Numbered from the stretch's first letter, positions 10,019 through 21,574 are shown. The stretch: 64,000 nucleotides of DNA from Canna indica (GCA_034359265.1 CP136890.1:95195501-95259500), one strand, 5' to 3'. Program-made: numbers and translations. Notes: generated by a model not told the origin, from the letters alone.

Positions 10019-11990
10019 TTAAAATAACTTATTAATCCAAAATATACCTTTTTGTACTTTTTCAACATCTTTCAAGACGTCCACAACTTGCTTTTCTTTT
10101 CTGATTTGAATCCAATCTTGAAGACAAATAAGTCCTTCTACCATCAAAGGAGCCAAGGAACTCCGAAACTCATCGAGAATTTGACCTCTTGTGCTGAAAG
10201 TTGATTCAGATGCTACAGTGGAGATAGGAATTACAAGTATTTCTCGTGACATTGAAGATAGAATAAGATACCTCTCACTATTGACACTCCACCATTTTAG
10301 AACATCAACATTACCAGCTTCAGGATCCTCATCCCAATATTGGTCTAATTCTGTCTTGCTTTCAACACCAAATATGTGTTTCTTCTGCTTATATTTTTTA
10401 ATTGTTCTTCTTATTCCTAAAGTGCCATCAATAACTGGTGGTTATGGTGGACATGGTGGTTGTTCATGCATGCTATAATCATGAGAACTAGAAGAGCCTG
10501 AAATCTCAGAATTCATCCTCCTTAATTGCCATTATTACCCCTCTCAGAATATTCATTGAAAAGTTCAAAAAACTTATCTTTAATCTTCCTCACAATAACT
10601 GGAGCCTTCACATCCCCAAACATCTCTTCAAGTGTAAACTCAGCCAAACCAAATTTATATCGAGGATCAAGAATGAGGGCAAAAAAACAACATGAAGTTC
10701 AACTTATCCGAATTTTCCCAATATTTATCTCATTTCTCTTTCATCTTCATAGTCATCTCCCGAAACTCATTAGAAGTGGCAGATATCGTCCCAAACACAG
10801 TCAAAGTGACTCGATAAAATATCTCAAACATCTGAACCAAGCCCTTGAGAATTACCCAATCATAATCCATAGGCCGCCCCCAGCATCCCCCTCGACAAGA
10901 TCCCTTTCAAAACAAGGATCATCTTCATGATATCTCTCAAAGGCCCTTTCGAACCTCAAAGCCGCCTCCAGCATTTGATAGGTTGAGTTCCACCTATTGG
11001 AGACATCAAGTTGTAAAAGAGTTTTACTAACAATCTTCTCTTGCTTAACACATGCCTTAAATTTCTAAAGTCTAGCTGGAGATTGTTGAATGTATCTTAT
11101 GACCTCCCGAACATGAGTGAGTGACATATTATATAATTTCAAATCATCTTGAACTACCAAATTCATGCACTGAGCAAAGCATCTTATATGGAGGAACTCA
11201 CCATTCAAGACACATCCATTCGACCAATTTTTTTGTTTCTTCTTCAAAAAAATAATAGCAGTGTCATTTGAGCTTGCATTATCAACCGTGATAGTCATGA
11301 CTATCAAATTTCCCAATCATTCAAACACTTCTCAATAGTCTTTGTAATGCACATATAATTGATTCTTTGAATAGAAGTCCACGTATTTGTCTGACTACAT
11401 ATACGTGGACACTCCAACTGGAAAATTTCTTCAAATTCAACCTCTCTGCCACATACAACTCATAACAATCTATAGTCATAGTTTAACTAGAAAGAATTTG
11501 AAACCTGAGCATTCCAGTAGCACAGAATTCCCTAAATCATTCAACATCAACACATGAAAAAGGATATTTACCCTTAATAATCATTCGTGCAAGTGATCTT
11601 CTAGTTGCAGCTTGATCAAACCGCCATGTGCTCAATATGTTCGACCCAGGACCAAATTCAGCTAAGTTCGGGGTATAACCAAGTTCTGTTTGCTTCATCT
11701 ATTGTGGTTCATTATTAGGAGGATATTCACAGCATTTATCTAGATGTCCCTTAAAAGTACTAGTCTCGCATTACTTCGTGTAACAAGCATACTCTTGACC
11801 ACAATAGTTACACTACACTTCAACTTCCCATCCTTATTGGTAAATTTCGTGTAGTGATTCCACACTTCAGCCTGTGGTTTCATAGCTTTTCACTTCTTTG
11901 GTGGCGGTTATAAACCCGAACTTGGACTTTCAAAGAGATTATTAGAGTTCTCGACGACCTCGACACTAATGTCAATTGGAATTTAGGGGG
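10019..11990 (-). pseudogene. hAT transposase (RICESLEEPER/DAYSLEEPER-like), degraded
   Basis: Read on the minus strand, from N to C. A BED-type zinc finger (about 11740-11890) has CNYCGQEYAC, then TSTFKGHLDKC. Next comes a block with ELGYTPN and RRSLARMIIKGKYPFSCVD. The RNase-H-like core (11065-11316) has MTITVDNASSNDTAI and HIRCFAQCMNLVVQDDLK. The dimerisation domain (10019-10252) has ILVIPISTVASESTFSTRGQ and MVEGLICLQDWI, the classic SE..FS..G motif of hAT transposases. Stops and frameshifts separate the blocks, so no intact protein is possible. The block order and spacing match plant RICESLEEPER-type proteins of about 700 residues. Confidence 0.85.
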
Positions 11991-12279
11991 GATATTTCTT
12001 CTACCATCTATGCAAAGTAAAGTTACACTGAATCAAGAGAGAAGAACAAAATAATGAAGTATTGATACAGTTGCATCAAATAATGAATTGTTACACTGTC
12101 TCAATATAGAGTTCGATTTCTTTGATGTTAGCTAAACAATTATGTAACCTTATTCAAACAAGTTGACTATTTCTTGTTTATCTATCTCAACAATTACTTT
12201 ACTATTACCTATAGAGTTCTATTTATCTGCAAACAAGCTAAACATTAAGGAAGCATTACTTTATAGTCAACTGTGGGTA

Positions 12280-12413
12280 GCATAGTTGGTGGCAACATGT
12301 TGTATATTGCTTGGGGATCTAGGGTTCGAACTCTAGTATGGTCATCCATTATGATTTTCTATCTTTGTTTTAAAAAAAACACAAGAAAACAAAATGTCAT
12401 TATATTCTCTTTT
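12280..12413 (+). mobile_element. tRNA-derived SINE with 14-bp target duplication
   Basis: A 134-bp unit has a polymerase III A-box-like start (GCATAGTTGGTGGC) and a B box (GGTTCGAACTC, 12323-12333) about 43 bp downstream. It is flanked on both sides by GTCAACTGTGGGTA (12266-12279 and 12414-12427), a perfect 14-bp direct repeat, the expected signature of LINE-mediated insertion. The tail is T/A-rich. A diverged relative is at 63538. It is nested in the hAT element 8790-13195. Confidence 0.8.
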
Positions 12414-12589
12414 GTCAACTGTGGGTAATCAATTATTTATTTGATGTTTGCTAAACAATTATTTAAGTATACTGAGATAGGTAATCAAAAATTCAACTAT
12501 ATCAGAACTCTATCAATAATCTATCAGAACATTACTTTATCAAAACATAATCTATCAAAAGTTAAGGAAACAAACCTTTATTGGGGAGT

Positions 12590-12965
12590 GCCGGAGTGGG
12601 GACTGGAGTGTCGAGCCGAGCTGCTCGAGCACGAGCAGGGAGGAAAAACGCTAGAGTGGGGGAAGGGAAGTCGGGAAGGGAACCAACAGAGTGGAAGAAC
12701 GCCAGGTGCAGGGAGGAAGAATGAGCAGTCTGTCGGAGTGGAAGAACATTATGCGCCAGGTGCCAGAGTGGAGGAAGGCGAAGGGAAGCTGCTCGAGCAC
12801 GAGCAGGGAGGAAGAACGCCGGGCGGGGAGGATGAACGTCGGAGTGGGGAAGCTGGGAAGGGAACCGACGGAGTGGGGAACAGGGAAGGAACTGTCGTCC
12901 GTCGGAGTGAGGCGACGAGGCATGGAGACGAGAGTCGGGGGAGGAGATCGAATAGTGGGAACCCT
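12590..12965. repeat. GC-rich purine tandem-like repeat
   Basis: Repeated words CTCGAGCACGAGCAGGGAGGA, GGAGTGGGGAAG(C/G) and GAAGAACG(C/T)C recur several times with variable spacing. GC content and purine bias differ sharply from the surrounding AT-rich hAT DNA. It lies upstream of the minus-strand transposase, where the promoter or leader of the element would be. The long open frames on both strands here are explained by the repeat and are not called as genes. Confidence 0.7.
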
Positions 12966-13019
12966 AAGACCTGAACCATGTAAATGTGTAATACAAAAAT
13001 ATTTCTTTAAAAAAAATTT

Positions 13020-13190
13020 GTTCAGCTTTTGATTCGGGTCGGTTTCTGGAATTCGGGAATCGAATCCAACTAGAAAACCAGTATTCGGGTTCGGTTCGGG
13101 TCAATAACCGAACCTGTTACTGTTGAAATCGAATCGGATCGAATAATTCGGTTCGGTTTTTTGGTTCGGTGTGACCCGAATAGTGGACAA
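13020..13190. repeat. hAT subterminal repeats, right end
   Basis: Clustered CGGGTCGGTT, GGTTCGGTTC and CCGAACC words, inverted relative to 8800-8960. Confidence 0.8.
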
Positions 13191-13203
13191 CCCTAAGATC
13201 ACC

Positions 13204-13981
13204 TACATTTTTAATATTAATTTATATATCATTTTTCAAGTTAATGTGAGTTTCAACTTCTATTTGTGGCCAACTATAACCATTTACAGCCAACCGAACA
13301 CCTACAAATAGAATTTGCAACTCTATTTACGGGCAACCAAACAGTAGGTTGCAAAATCTATTCGCTGACATTTGCTTTTGAATGCAAATGTTTTTTTGCA
13401 ACGTTTGCACTTGCGGACAACTAAATATCCACTTAATGATGTTCTTTTTTACTTCATTGTGATCTGCATTTGACCCAATTAGAATTTTCGTCCAACAATC
13501 TAAATAAGGGTTGACAACTCCAATGTTAGCAATTATTGTAGGACTTTAGTCAAAAGATAAGGATTAGGAATCTAATCGATATGACTTATATACTAACTAT
13601 TCCTAGCTTAAGGTGTGTACGTTACAAGTCCTATTTATAGCATGCTATTTCATAAAACAGGCTGTGATACTAAACCAGGGTATTTAACATGTGAAAACTA
13701 GTTATTTTGTTGTACTGAGAAAAAGCCCGATACACAAAACCTTGGGCGTTGTACAATGACACAAATAACCACCCCGTAGTTCAAACAAATAAAAATATTC
13801 TAATATTATAATATTAATATTGTATTGATAATATTATTATAATATTTTATATAATCATCCAAACATGTAGTAATATAAAAGATATTTGGGTCAATATGTA
13901 TTATGATATGTTGTGTTAATAAAAAAAACTCATAATAAGATTAGTTTATTTGATTAATAATGTGCAAAATAAATATAGAAC
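13204..13981. other. Intergenic AT-rich DNA
   Basis: No gene is recognised. A stretch at 13260-13430 has several inverted copies of GCAACCAAAC/CAACCGAACA and ATTTGCAA. This is suggestive of an old MITE, but no clean ends were found. Confidence 0.4.
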
Positions 13982-13984
13982 AAG

Positions 13985-14315
13985 TATTACAACACAATTG
14001 ACACATAAAATTAGAGACAAAATATAATTTTGTTTCTAAATCTTCACATTTAGAGACTAATAGACACAAAATTTGCTCCTAATTAGTCCCTAAAGATCTA
14101 TAAAAACAACAACAACAGAGTCAGTTAATTGATTTGACTCTAAGCTATAGAAACACCAGCAACATAGTCACTTAATTGATATGATCCTAAAACTATTTTT
14201 AGAGGCTAATTAGAGACAAATTTTGTGTCTATTAGTCTCTAAATATGAAGATTTAAAAATAAAAATATAATTTATCTTTAATTATGTGCCTCTATAGGTC
14301 GATTGTGTTGTAGTG
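13985..14315. mobile_element. CACTA-type MITE, 331 bp
   Basis: The right end on the minus strand is CACTACAACACAATCGAC; the left end is TATTACAACACAATTGAC, the same with the first bases decayed. The duplication AAG flanks both sides (13982-13984 and 14316-14318). The interior is itself palindromic: TTTAGAGACTAATAGACAC near 14049 recurs inverted near 14215. No coding sequence. Confidence 0.75.
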
Positions 14316-14318
14316 AAG

Positions 14319-15760
14319 TAATTATCATGTGTAGTCATTGTTCTGTACTAGACTATCCACATGGTCAAATATCATGCAATTTGTGAAACAAAATACATTT
14401 TTGGTCATATTAGTTAATTTAAGTAGTTTAGTGAAATATCCAATATCCTCTTGGTTGTTCTGCTAATGTAAACATGCAAAGTATCGTCAATTTCTTGACT
14501 GTGTTTTTAATATCTTACTTAAGGAGTAAGAATGAAACTTCAGTTAAATTTAATTGTTGAAGCCTTTAAAACTTCATAGGTAAAAGTGAAATAATCAACT
14601 CATATAATTTTATTTGTATATTGATAGCTTATTTAATCTCGTTTTTATTTTTATATTTTACAATTTTATTTTAATGTTTATTCATGATATAGTGTTTTTC
14701 CAATCAACTCATAATTAGTCTTGTATATATAGTTTAAATTTGAACTAAAAAAGGTTAAAAAATATTAAATCACATTTTTTAACCGAATGACAATCGAATT
14801 AAATGAAAAAATACAAGCTCATTTAATTTATGGGTCAAAATCATCCAAATACAACATCGTGAATAAGATTCAATTCAAATCAATTTTATTAAACGAGTAC
14901 AAAAATTTAAATCCATTTTACACCGTAGTGACTTATATTTAATACGAATATTCAAATTATTATTAAAACAATGTGCCCTAAAATTAATTATTAATTTCTA
15001 CGTCACAGTTTGAATATTTTACAAAATCAAGAATTAAAAGCTATTAATCACAATTCTAGTCACGGTTAATAATACACAAATGATCAAGCAATCATTGATG
15101 CCAATTATCTCACTAAGTGTACTCATCAATATATTATTTTGTATCTTATCTCTTATCTTGGGACTTCCTGGTTTAAGCAATCTATCCCTAAGAGCCTCTT
15201 GAATAGGATCCCTGCATTCACAAATGAATACTTTCTCGATACTTTGATTAAGGGACCTCTAAACAACAAGATTTAATGCACTTAATGGATTACTCCAAAA
15301 TCGAGATGCTTTGAATTGAATTTTAATGCTTCCTTTTTAAATTATGTAGGCGACATAGGTATAATTCTTATAAACAATGAAGAGACCCGCCTTAAAGCTA
15401 TTAGTGCTCATGCTAATGGACAAAGTGCATTATATCTTGAAGCCTTGATTGTCAAAGAATATTTTATTTTTGCTACTTAGCAGCTTTAACATTTTGTTGT
15501 GAGAACAAAGTCCAAAGTTTTGTGGATGTGCTCAACTCCAAATCCTCTACTCCATAAACCATTGCTTATATTGTATTCAGCATTAATTGTCTAAAATTAA
15601 ACTATAATGTTTTATTTTTTGAATTCTACTTTAGAAGAGACAAACAAAACTGCCCAGTTGGATAACAAACATGACTAGAATATGTAAGGACTTTCAAGAT
15701 TGGACATTAATTCGATTCCTTGACCCAGAATTCATTTTTGACTTGGACCGTTTTGGGTCT
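14319..15760. other. Intergenic AT-rich DNA
   Basis: No gene, RNA or element end could be supported. 15120-15560 is less AT-rich and may be decayed retroelement DNA, but no domain was recognised. Confidence 0.4.
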
Positions 15761-15765
15761 CGGCA

Positions 15766-18119
15766 TGTCGCGCCCCAACTCAGGGTCGCGTGATCGGCCA
15801 GGGTAAGTATCGATACTCTGAAGCCTACCACATGCACTTAACCAATCATAAAAGAACAACACTGAACCAACGAAAAAGTCATGAAATAAACGGCGACCAA
15901 ACTTTATAAATTTCAAAACAGTTTTAAGTTTAAAGAAATAACTCAGTTTTTCAAATAACAGTTCAAGTTTTAAAACAGTAATATTTTTACAAACGACCAC
16001 TCAGTGCATGATTATCAACCCTAAATAACACGACTACGACTCTATGGACACCTGCTACGAGATCTGTGCCTCCACCTGCACTCCAGTTGCGCCATGCCAT
16101 CAAGTCGTACCTCACTGGTCGAGCTCTGCAAAACAACAACAAATAAAATCATGAGTTCACGAGGAACTTAGTGAGCGGTTCTTCTGAACATCCACTTAAA
16201 TCATCGGCGAGGTAACCTATACAAGGTATGATACAAATAAGGAATTTAAGCTGATCACACCATGATAACAACTCGGTTTGCCATGTCATGAGAGTAAGTA
16301 CATCGGCCTCTTTGACCCTTATCAAACTCGGTGTCATTCGACCGCTATAGGTCTTAACATATGTAAGGGGGGGTTCGGCCCTACCGGGCTCCCCCTCTCT
16401 ACATAAACCAGGCCAGACCGGCCCCCACAATCAGCCCAATGAGGCACACATAATGTAAACAATCAAATTACCAGGTCCGTTGACTAGGATGGCCAATAGT
16501 CTCAGGAGCCATCCGGATTAGGGATAACTAATCTCACCCAACTCGGGTCTACCGTCAGCGTGACCCACTGACAAAATATCAAGATCCTCCGCCACTCGGG
16601 TCTAACACCTAGCGGGTCCACTGGTGCAATCTCAAGACCCTAATAATCGTTGAGTAGTGTGGTAGTCGTGCGGCTAATAACACTCCTCAGTACACCATCT
16701 AAATCACAATAAACAAGCAAAGTGCTCTACAGTTTTCCTATTTAAACCTCGGGCCTTCACCCGTACCCGGCCCCATCAGTCGCACATCAGTGCCCGCTGA
16801 TTATTCCCTAGGTGTGACACCTAGCTCGTCCACATCCATATTTTCTCGATAGCTAAACACCCGATTGTGTTATTAAATTCACCTAACATCCTTAGCCACA
16901 TTCCATAAAAGTGAACCACATGTCATGAGTAGGAATATGTTCAAATACAAGTGTATCACAACATACTAATTATATTGACTTTATTTTATAGCTAATTGCA
17001 TAAACTACACGCGATAGCAACATTTAAAGCAATTAAATTATGCATTTATAGAGAAATTTCAGCAAGGTAATAATGTACTAGCATGGAAATCTCAAACAAA
17101 CATCAATAGTGCGGTAAAGGAAAATTAATGAATTATATGATACCTCATGAATTTCTCTACTAATATGCAACCTTTAAGTGTGATCTTTCCTAATATTTCA
17201 AAATCACCTAAGATGACCATGAACAACTCGACAAGCGCCAAGATCTACATTCAAGTTATCGAATATGAAATCTAGCATAAAGAAATCGATTGATCCTTTT
17301 ATATCATCCTCTCCCTTGCTTGGCCGGATCTTGAGCAGGGTAATCCCTTGCTCGGGCGAGCCTTCTAGACTGGAAGGGCATGCTCTCGACTATCATCCCT
17401 ACATATCGATGCAATGATCTATTCTTTAACTAGAAGAAGACGATCTAAGAGTTTTAAACTGCTTGAGAAAATCGGAAAAAATTTTGGCATGACATTTTCC
17501 ATTTTCCCTCTATTCAGCCAACCCCTAGATCTCAAAAATCATCATCAATAAAACACATGAAGCACAATGAGATGAGTCATCCGAACTCTAAATACAAGAA
17601 CTACAACGATCGGCAAGAATCATCGCGTAAAAACTCGATCCATGAAAACTTCCAAGGTTCGGCCACCCGCCTCCCCTTTTTGACAAACCCGACCACTCAC
17701 CTTGATCACGAGAAGATGATGGATGGGATGAAGATGATCTCAATTCCTCCAACGACGATGCAGATTCGGTGCCGCCCCAAAGTTCTCTTCTCCTCCCCCT
17801 TCCTCTCTCGGGCTGCGTGTGGCTTGGGGTGAGGGGTTTTTTCTTTTTTTTTCTTTTTTTGACGAGAATGCCCCCGATTCACTTAAAGCCCCTCATTCGA
17901 CTCCACCCAACCCAGATCGAGCCCCGACCCGACCCGCGAACCCGATCTCAACCCAACTTGAGTCAACCAACACATTCATTCCCCAATTGTCAACAATGGG
18001 TTATAATTTAAATTAATTATACCTACTATTCGCGGTGATCTCGCGACTCGGCCCGGCTAGTTCCTGATCCGATGAGCTGCATCATGAAATTTTTATATTA
18101 GGAAACCCCGAGTATTACA
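15766..18119. mobile_element. Solo LTR, 2354 bp (Ty3/gypsy-like)
   Basis: Begins TGTCGCGCCCC and ends GAGTATTACA (TG...CA). The perfect 5-bp duplication CGGCA stands on both sides (15761-15765 and 18120-18124). No internal retroelement region is attached, so this is a recombined solo LTR. The length and the TGTAATAC/GCGCGACA ends resemble the long LTRs of plant gypsy (Tekay/Del-type) elements, but orientation and family are not proven. A poly-T tract lies at 17836-17858, and several short open frames (for example 17557-18016) have no recognisable content. Confidence 0.85.
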
Positions 18120-18124
18120 CGGCA

Positions 18125-18450
18125 TAAGCCATTCAATAAAGTAGTAAACTATTTTTCTTGGCAAAAAAAATCATCAAATAACTCACTACAAAAATCAATG
18201 AGAAATTGACATCATTTGGAATGAAAATATAAGCATTAGAAGAGTGTCGAAATTAGAATCCCGACTCCTTAAATGGCAAAAGAAGGTGGATACGACACCT
18301 ATTATAATAGGCATCGCTATTTGGATATCAACGCCTATAATATGTGTCAAAAATTAGAATTTTGACTCTTCTATATGTATGTGGCAGTACATGTGATTAA
18401 GAAAAAATAATATAATATTACTATATTTGTATTTTATAATGTTTTGAAAA
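18125..18450. other. Spacer with a CACTA-like terminus
   Basis: CACTACAAAAATCAATGAG at about 18184 looks like another CACTA left end, followed by GACA(C/T)C/GTCAAAATT-type words up to about 18375. No partner end was identified, so this is probably a truncated non-autonomous copy. Confidence 0.4.
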
Positions 18451-18454
18451 TTTT

Positions 18455-18907
18455 ATATATTGCAATTGATTTTTAGAATCAATGAATTAGAAAATGATGT
18501 ATGATTACAAATACTTAAGGATGTATTTATAATATCACCTAAGCTAGCAACATTACCGGGTCCAAAATGATCCATATATATGCACAAGTTCAAGAATCCT
18601 AGAGGTAGTAACTTAATTAATACTATGAAAAGATGATTTGACTTATTTATCTTGACATGCATCACAAAGTCTATCTTTTTCTAATTTTATTTTAGGGATT
18701 CATTTAACTGGGTCTTTCTTAGTGATTTCTTGAATGGTGCTCACGCTAGCATGTCTTAGCCTACGATGTCACAATTAAGAATCATTGTCCATTACTACTA
18801 GGCATCTAACATGAGGATTAGGCAGAATATATATTTAAACTTAAAGTATAAACATTCTCATGTCTATTTTTAGTGAATATTATATCACTAGATGATACAT
18901 TTCTAAT
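18455..18907 (-). pseudogene. Copia polyprotein fragment, GAG-pre-integrase/integrase start
   Basis: On the minus strand the reading runs VSSSDIIFTKNRHENVYTLS (next to the CACTA insertion), then a WHRRLRHAS-like block, KLEKDRLCDACQDK, TSRILELVHIY and DHFGPGNVASLGD. This is the order of plant Copia elements (Sire/Tork side): LGHAS..., CDACQ.GK, LLH.DLFGP, SLGG. Stops and small shifts are frequent. It is the downstream half of a relic whose upstream half lies at 22011-22770; the element between them is a later insertion. Confidence 0.75.
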
Positions 18908-18929
18908 GAGACACTACAACACATCGTTG

Positions 18930-19165
18930 GAATTCTGACGGCAGATTATAAAGAAATTTTGACGTCGGAGGGAGTAAATATATGCATTCTGACGGCAGTG
19001 AATCCGTCGAAAACGCGTGTCGAAAACCTTCCGCTTAATTTTAAATATTGACGTCTATCCAGGTGTAAAGATTTAAATTTCGACGGCGTGTGCGGTCGAA
19101 ACGAGACGTCAGTATTCGAAACGACGACGTTATGCTTAGCATATTGACGTCTAAACAGGCGTCAA
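18930..19165. repeat. Subterminal repeats, left end of the CACTA-like element
   Basis: Words such as TCTGACGGCAG, TTGACGTC, CGACGGCGTG and ATTGACGTCTA in both orientations, corresponding to the CGACGCC/GACGTC units at 21640-21990. Confidence 0.7.
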
Positions 19166-19352
19166 TATGCTAATTAACCATTTTTTTCGTTTTTTTTAAA
19201 TAAATTTTACTCATAATCAATAATTAATATATTAATTAACTAATTAATTTAAAATTAATCAAATTATCATCAAAATTCACAATTTTATTTAATTGAAACA
19301 GTAATACAAAATTTAATTTAAACAATACTCAGTAATTTTATTTACAAATAAA

Positions 19353-19622
19353 ATTAAATAATTTAATCTTCATCATCGTCCATTTCCTCCTCCTCCTCGT
19401 CTTCTTGTTCTTCCTCGTCGTCTTCTCTATACGGATCAACATCTCTATCTGTACATTTATATCAATTATAAGCATATAAATTTTAATATTATTAATTAAA
19501 ATATTCAGTATGATAATATATAAATTACTTACAGTTTAGATATGGATCTTTACTTGTACCTTCTCCGAGATTAGCCGACGGTATTTCATGAGGAAGACTT
19601 TCAGGAACATACAATCGATCCT
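19353..19622 (-). pseudogene. Last two exons of an unrecognised element gene with an acidic tail
   Basis: On the minus strand a 3' splice site (TTTTAACAG) precedes an exon (about 19534-19617) reading DRLYVPESLPHEIPSANLG, then EGTSKDPYLN. A GTAAGT donor ends it. The next acceptor (ATGTACAG, about 19455) opens an exon reading YRDVDPYREDDEEEQEDEE and on to MDDDED and a stop. Joining at these sites preserves the frame. The 3' end is an almost pure Glu/Asp tail. The upstream exons would have to lie where the TAA array now is and none was found, so the gene is truncated in the element. I do not recognise the family; a transposon-encoded accessory protein is the most likely reading. Confidence 0.6.
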
Positions 19623-19628
19623 GTTAAA

Positions 19629-20234
19629 ATATTATTAATAATAAATAATAAATAAATAATAACAGTAATAATAATAATATTAATTAGTGATAATAATTAA
19701 ATAATAATAATAATAACAATAATAATAAATAATAATAAATAATAATAATAATAACAATAATAATAATAATAACAGTAATAATAATAATATTAATTAGTGA
19801 TAATAATTAAATAATATTATTATTATTATTAATTCAGTTATACTAATAATAATAATAACAACAACAATAATAATAATATTATTAATTAGTGATAATAATT
19901 AATTAAGGCATAATAATATAGTATTTATAATAATAACAGTAATAATAATAATATAGTATTTATAATAAATAATAATAATAATAATAATAATAATAATTAG
20001 TGATCATAATTAAATAATAATAATAATATTATCAATTCAGTTATACTAATAATAATAATAATAACAACAATAATAATAATAATAATTAGTGATATTAATT
20101 AAATAATAATAATAATATAGTATTTATAATAATAACAGTAATAATAATAATAAATAATAATAATAATAAAAATAATATTAACAGTAATAATAATAATTAT
20201 TATTATTAAATAATAATAATAATAATAATTAGTT

Positions 20235-20267
<33 letters not shown>

Positions 20268-20268
20268 G

Positions 20269-20300
<32 letters not shown>

Positions 20301-20345
20301 ATTAGTGATAATAATTACATAATAATAATAATAATAATATACTAT
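19629..20345. repeat. TAA/AAT trinucleotide array, about 0.7 kb
   Basis: Almost continuous AATAATAAT with interspersed AACAGT, TTAGTGAT and TTATTATT stretches. Larger units such as AGTAATAATAATAATATTAA and TTAGTGATAATAATTAA recur, so it is both a microsatellite and a higher-order repeat. Non-coding; it lies within the intronic or 5' part of the truncated minus-strand gene. Confidence 0.9.
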
Positions 20346-20722
20346 TTATTAATTAGTAACTATATAATATCTAACTAAAGATAGCAGTAATTCTAACTAA
20401 AGATAGCAGTAATAATATAACATGATAGCATAGTTAGCAGTAACTAAAGCATAATATCTAAATTAACATGCATAATATCTAAATTAATATCTAAAGCAGT
20501 AACATGCATAATATAACATGATAATTAGCCGTATCTAAATTATGCTAACTAAAGCATGATAGCATAGTTTAAAAAAATTAAACAAGATAACTGATCTTAG
20601 ATCTAAAGATATATATATATATATATATGCATAACATCAAATTTATACTAACTTGAGAATAAGAGCCGGATCTCGAGCTGATTCGACGAGCAAAATTTAC
20701 GGCCGCCGGTTGCTTCGTCGAG

Positions 20723-21480
20723 ATGAACAAAAAAAAAATATCAGTTAATTACGGATTCGTCGACGTGAAGAACGAAGGAAAAAAAAAACAGCAGCATCGA
20801 CGGCAGAAGAAAGAAAGAAAAAAAAAAAAAAAAAGCAGCAGCAGCAGCAGCGACGGAAGAAGAATGAAGAAAAAAAAAACACAGCAGCAGCAGCGACGGA
20901 AGAAGAAAGAAAGAAAAAAAAAAAAAGCTGCGATGGAAGAAGAAAGAAAGAAGAAAAAAAAAACAGCGACGGAAGAAGAAAGAAAAGAAAGAAAAAAATA
21001 AAAATAAATAAACACAGCAGCAGCAGCGACGGAAGAAGAAAGAAAAAAAAAAAAGCAGCGACGAAAGAAGAAAGAAAAGAAAGAAAGAAAGAAAAAAACA
21101 GCAGCAGCAGCAGCGACGGAAGAAGAAAGAAAAAATAATAATAAAACAAAAAAACAGCAGCAGCAGCGACGGAAGAAGAAAGAAAAGAAAAAAAAAAAAC
21201 CAGCAGCGACGGAAGAAGAAAGAAGAAAAAAAAATAACGAGAAGAAGGAGCAGCGACGGAAGAAGAAAGAAGAAAAAAAAATAAGAAGGAGCAGCGACGG
21301 AAGAAGAACGTAGAAGGAGCAAAAATCGGACGGAAGAAATTACCTGTTGATTCGACGACGGAAGAAATCGGACGAAGAAATCGATCGGCAGCAGGAAGAA
21401 GAAGGAAGAAGAAATAGAAATCGATCGGAAGAAGAAAGAAGGAGCAGAAATCGATCGGAAGACGAAGGAAGAAATAGGCG
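20723..21480. repeat. Polypurine CAG/GACGGAAGAAGAAAGAA minisatellite
   Basis: More than a dozen irregular units of the form (CAG)n-CGACGGAAGAAGAAAGAA-(A)n, about 35-60 bp each, shading into GATCGGAAGAAG units after 21340. One strand is nearly all purine over about 700 bp. Open frames of up to 193 codons on both strands are a by-product (Phe/Leu/Ser or Lys/Arg/Glu runs) and are not called as genes. Confidence 0.9.
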
Positions 21481-21568
21481 CGCGGGAGGAAAAAATTTAG
21501 GCGGTGAACCGATACTTTATAGGAAAAATTTATATTTATTTAATTAAGTAACTGTAGCAATAATTAAA

Positions 21569-21574
<6 letters not shown>

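Larger units (their letters stand above)
8790..13195 (-). mobile_element. hAT DNA transposon (Ac/DAYSLEEPER-like) with target duplication
   Basis: Terminal inverted repeats TAGGGTTGTC (8790) and GACAACCCTA (ending 13195) are perfect over 10 bp. The flanking 8-mers ATATCACC (8782-8789) and AGATCACC (13196-13203) match at 7 of 8 positions, the size expected for hAT. Both ends are full of the subterminal word CGGTTCGG/CCGAACCG (8800-8960 and 13020-13190). The transposase lies on the minus strand and is broken. A SINE and a GC-rich repeat block sit in its 5' part. Confidence 0.9.

Noticed and set aside
12322..12334. GGTTCGAACTC as part of a tRNA gene
   Set aside because: No cloverleaf can be formed around it; the 14-bp flanking duplication shows a SINE instead.
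12441..13032. Gly/Arg/Glu-rich frames of 113-177 codons on both strands
   Set aside because: Explained by the GC-rich purine repeat; no domain and no codon constancy.
20741..21322. 193-codon open frame, Phe/Leu/Ser-rich, on the minus strand
   Set aside because: Produced entirely by the polypurine minisatellite; frames in both strands are equally open.
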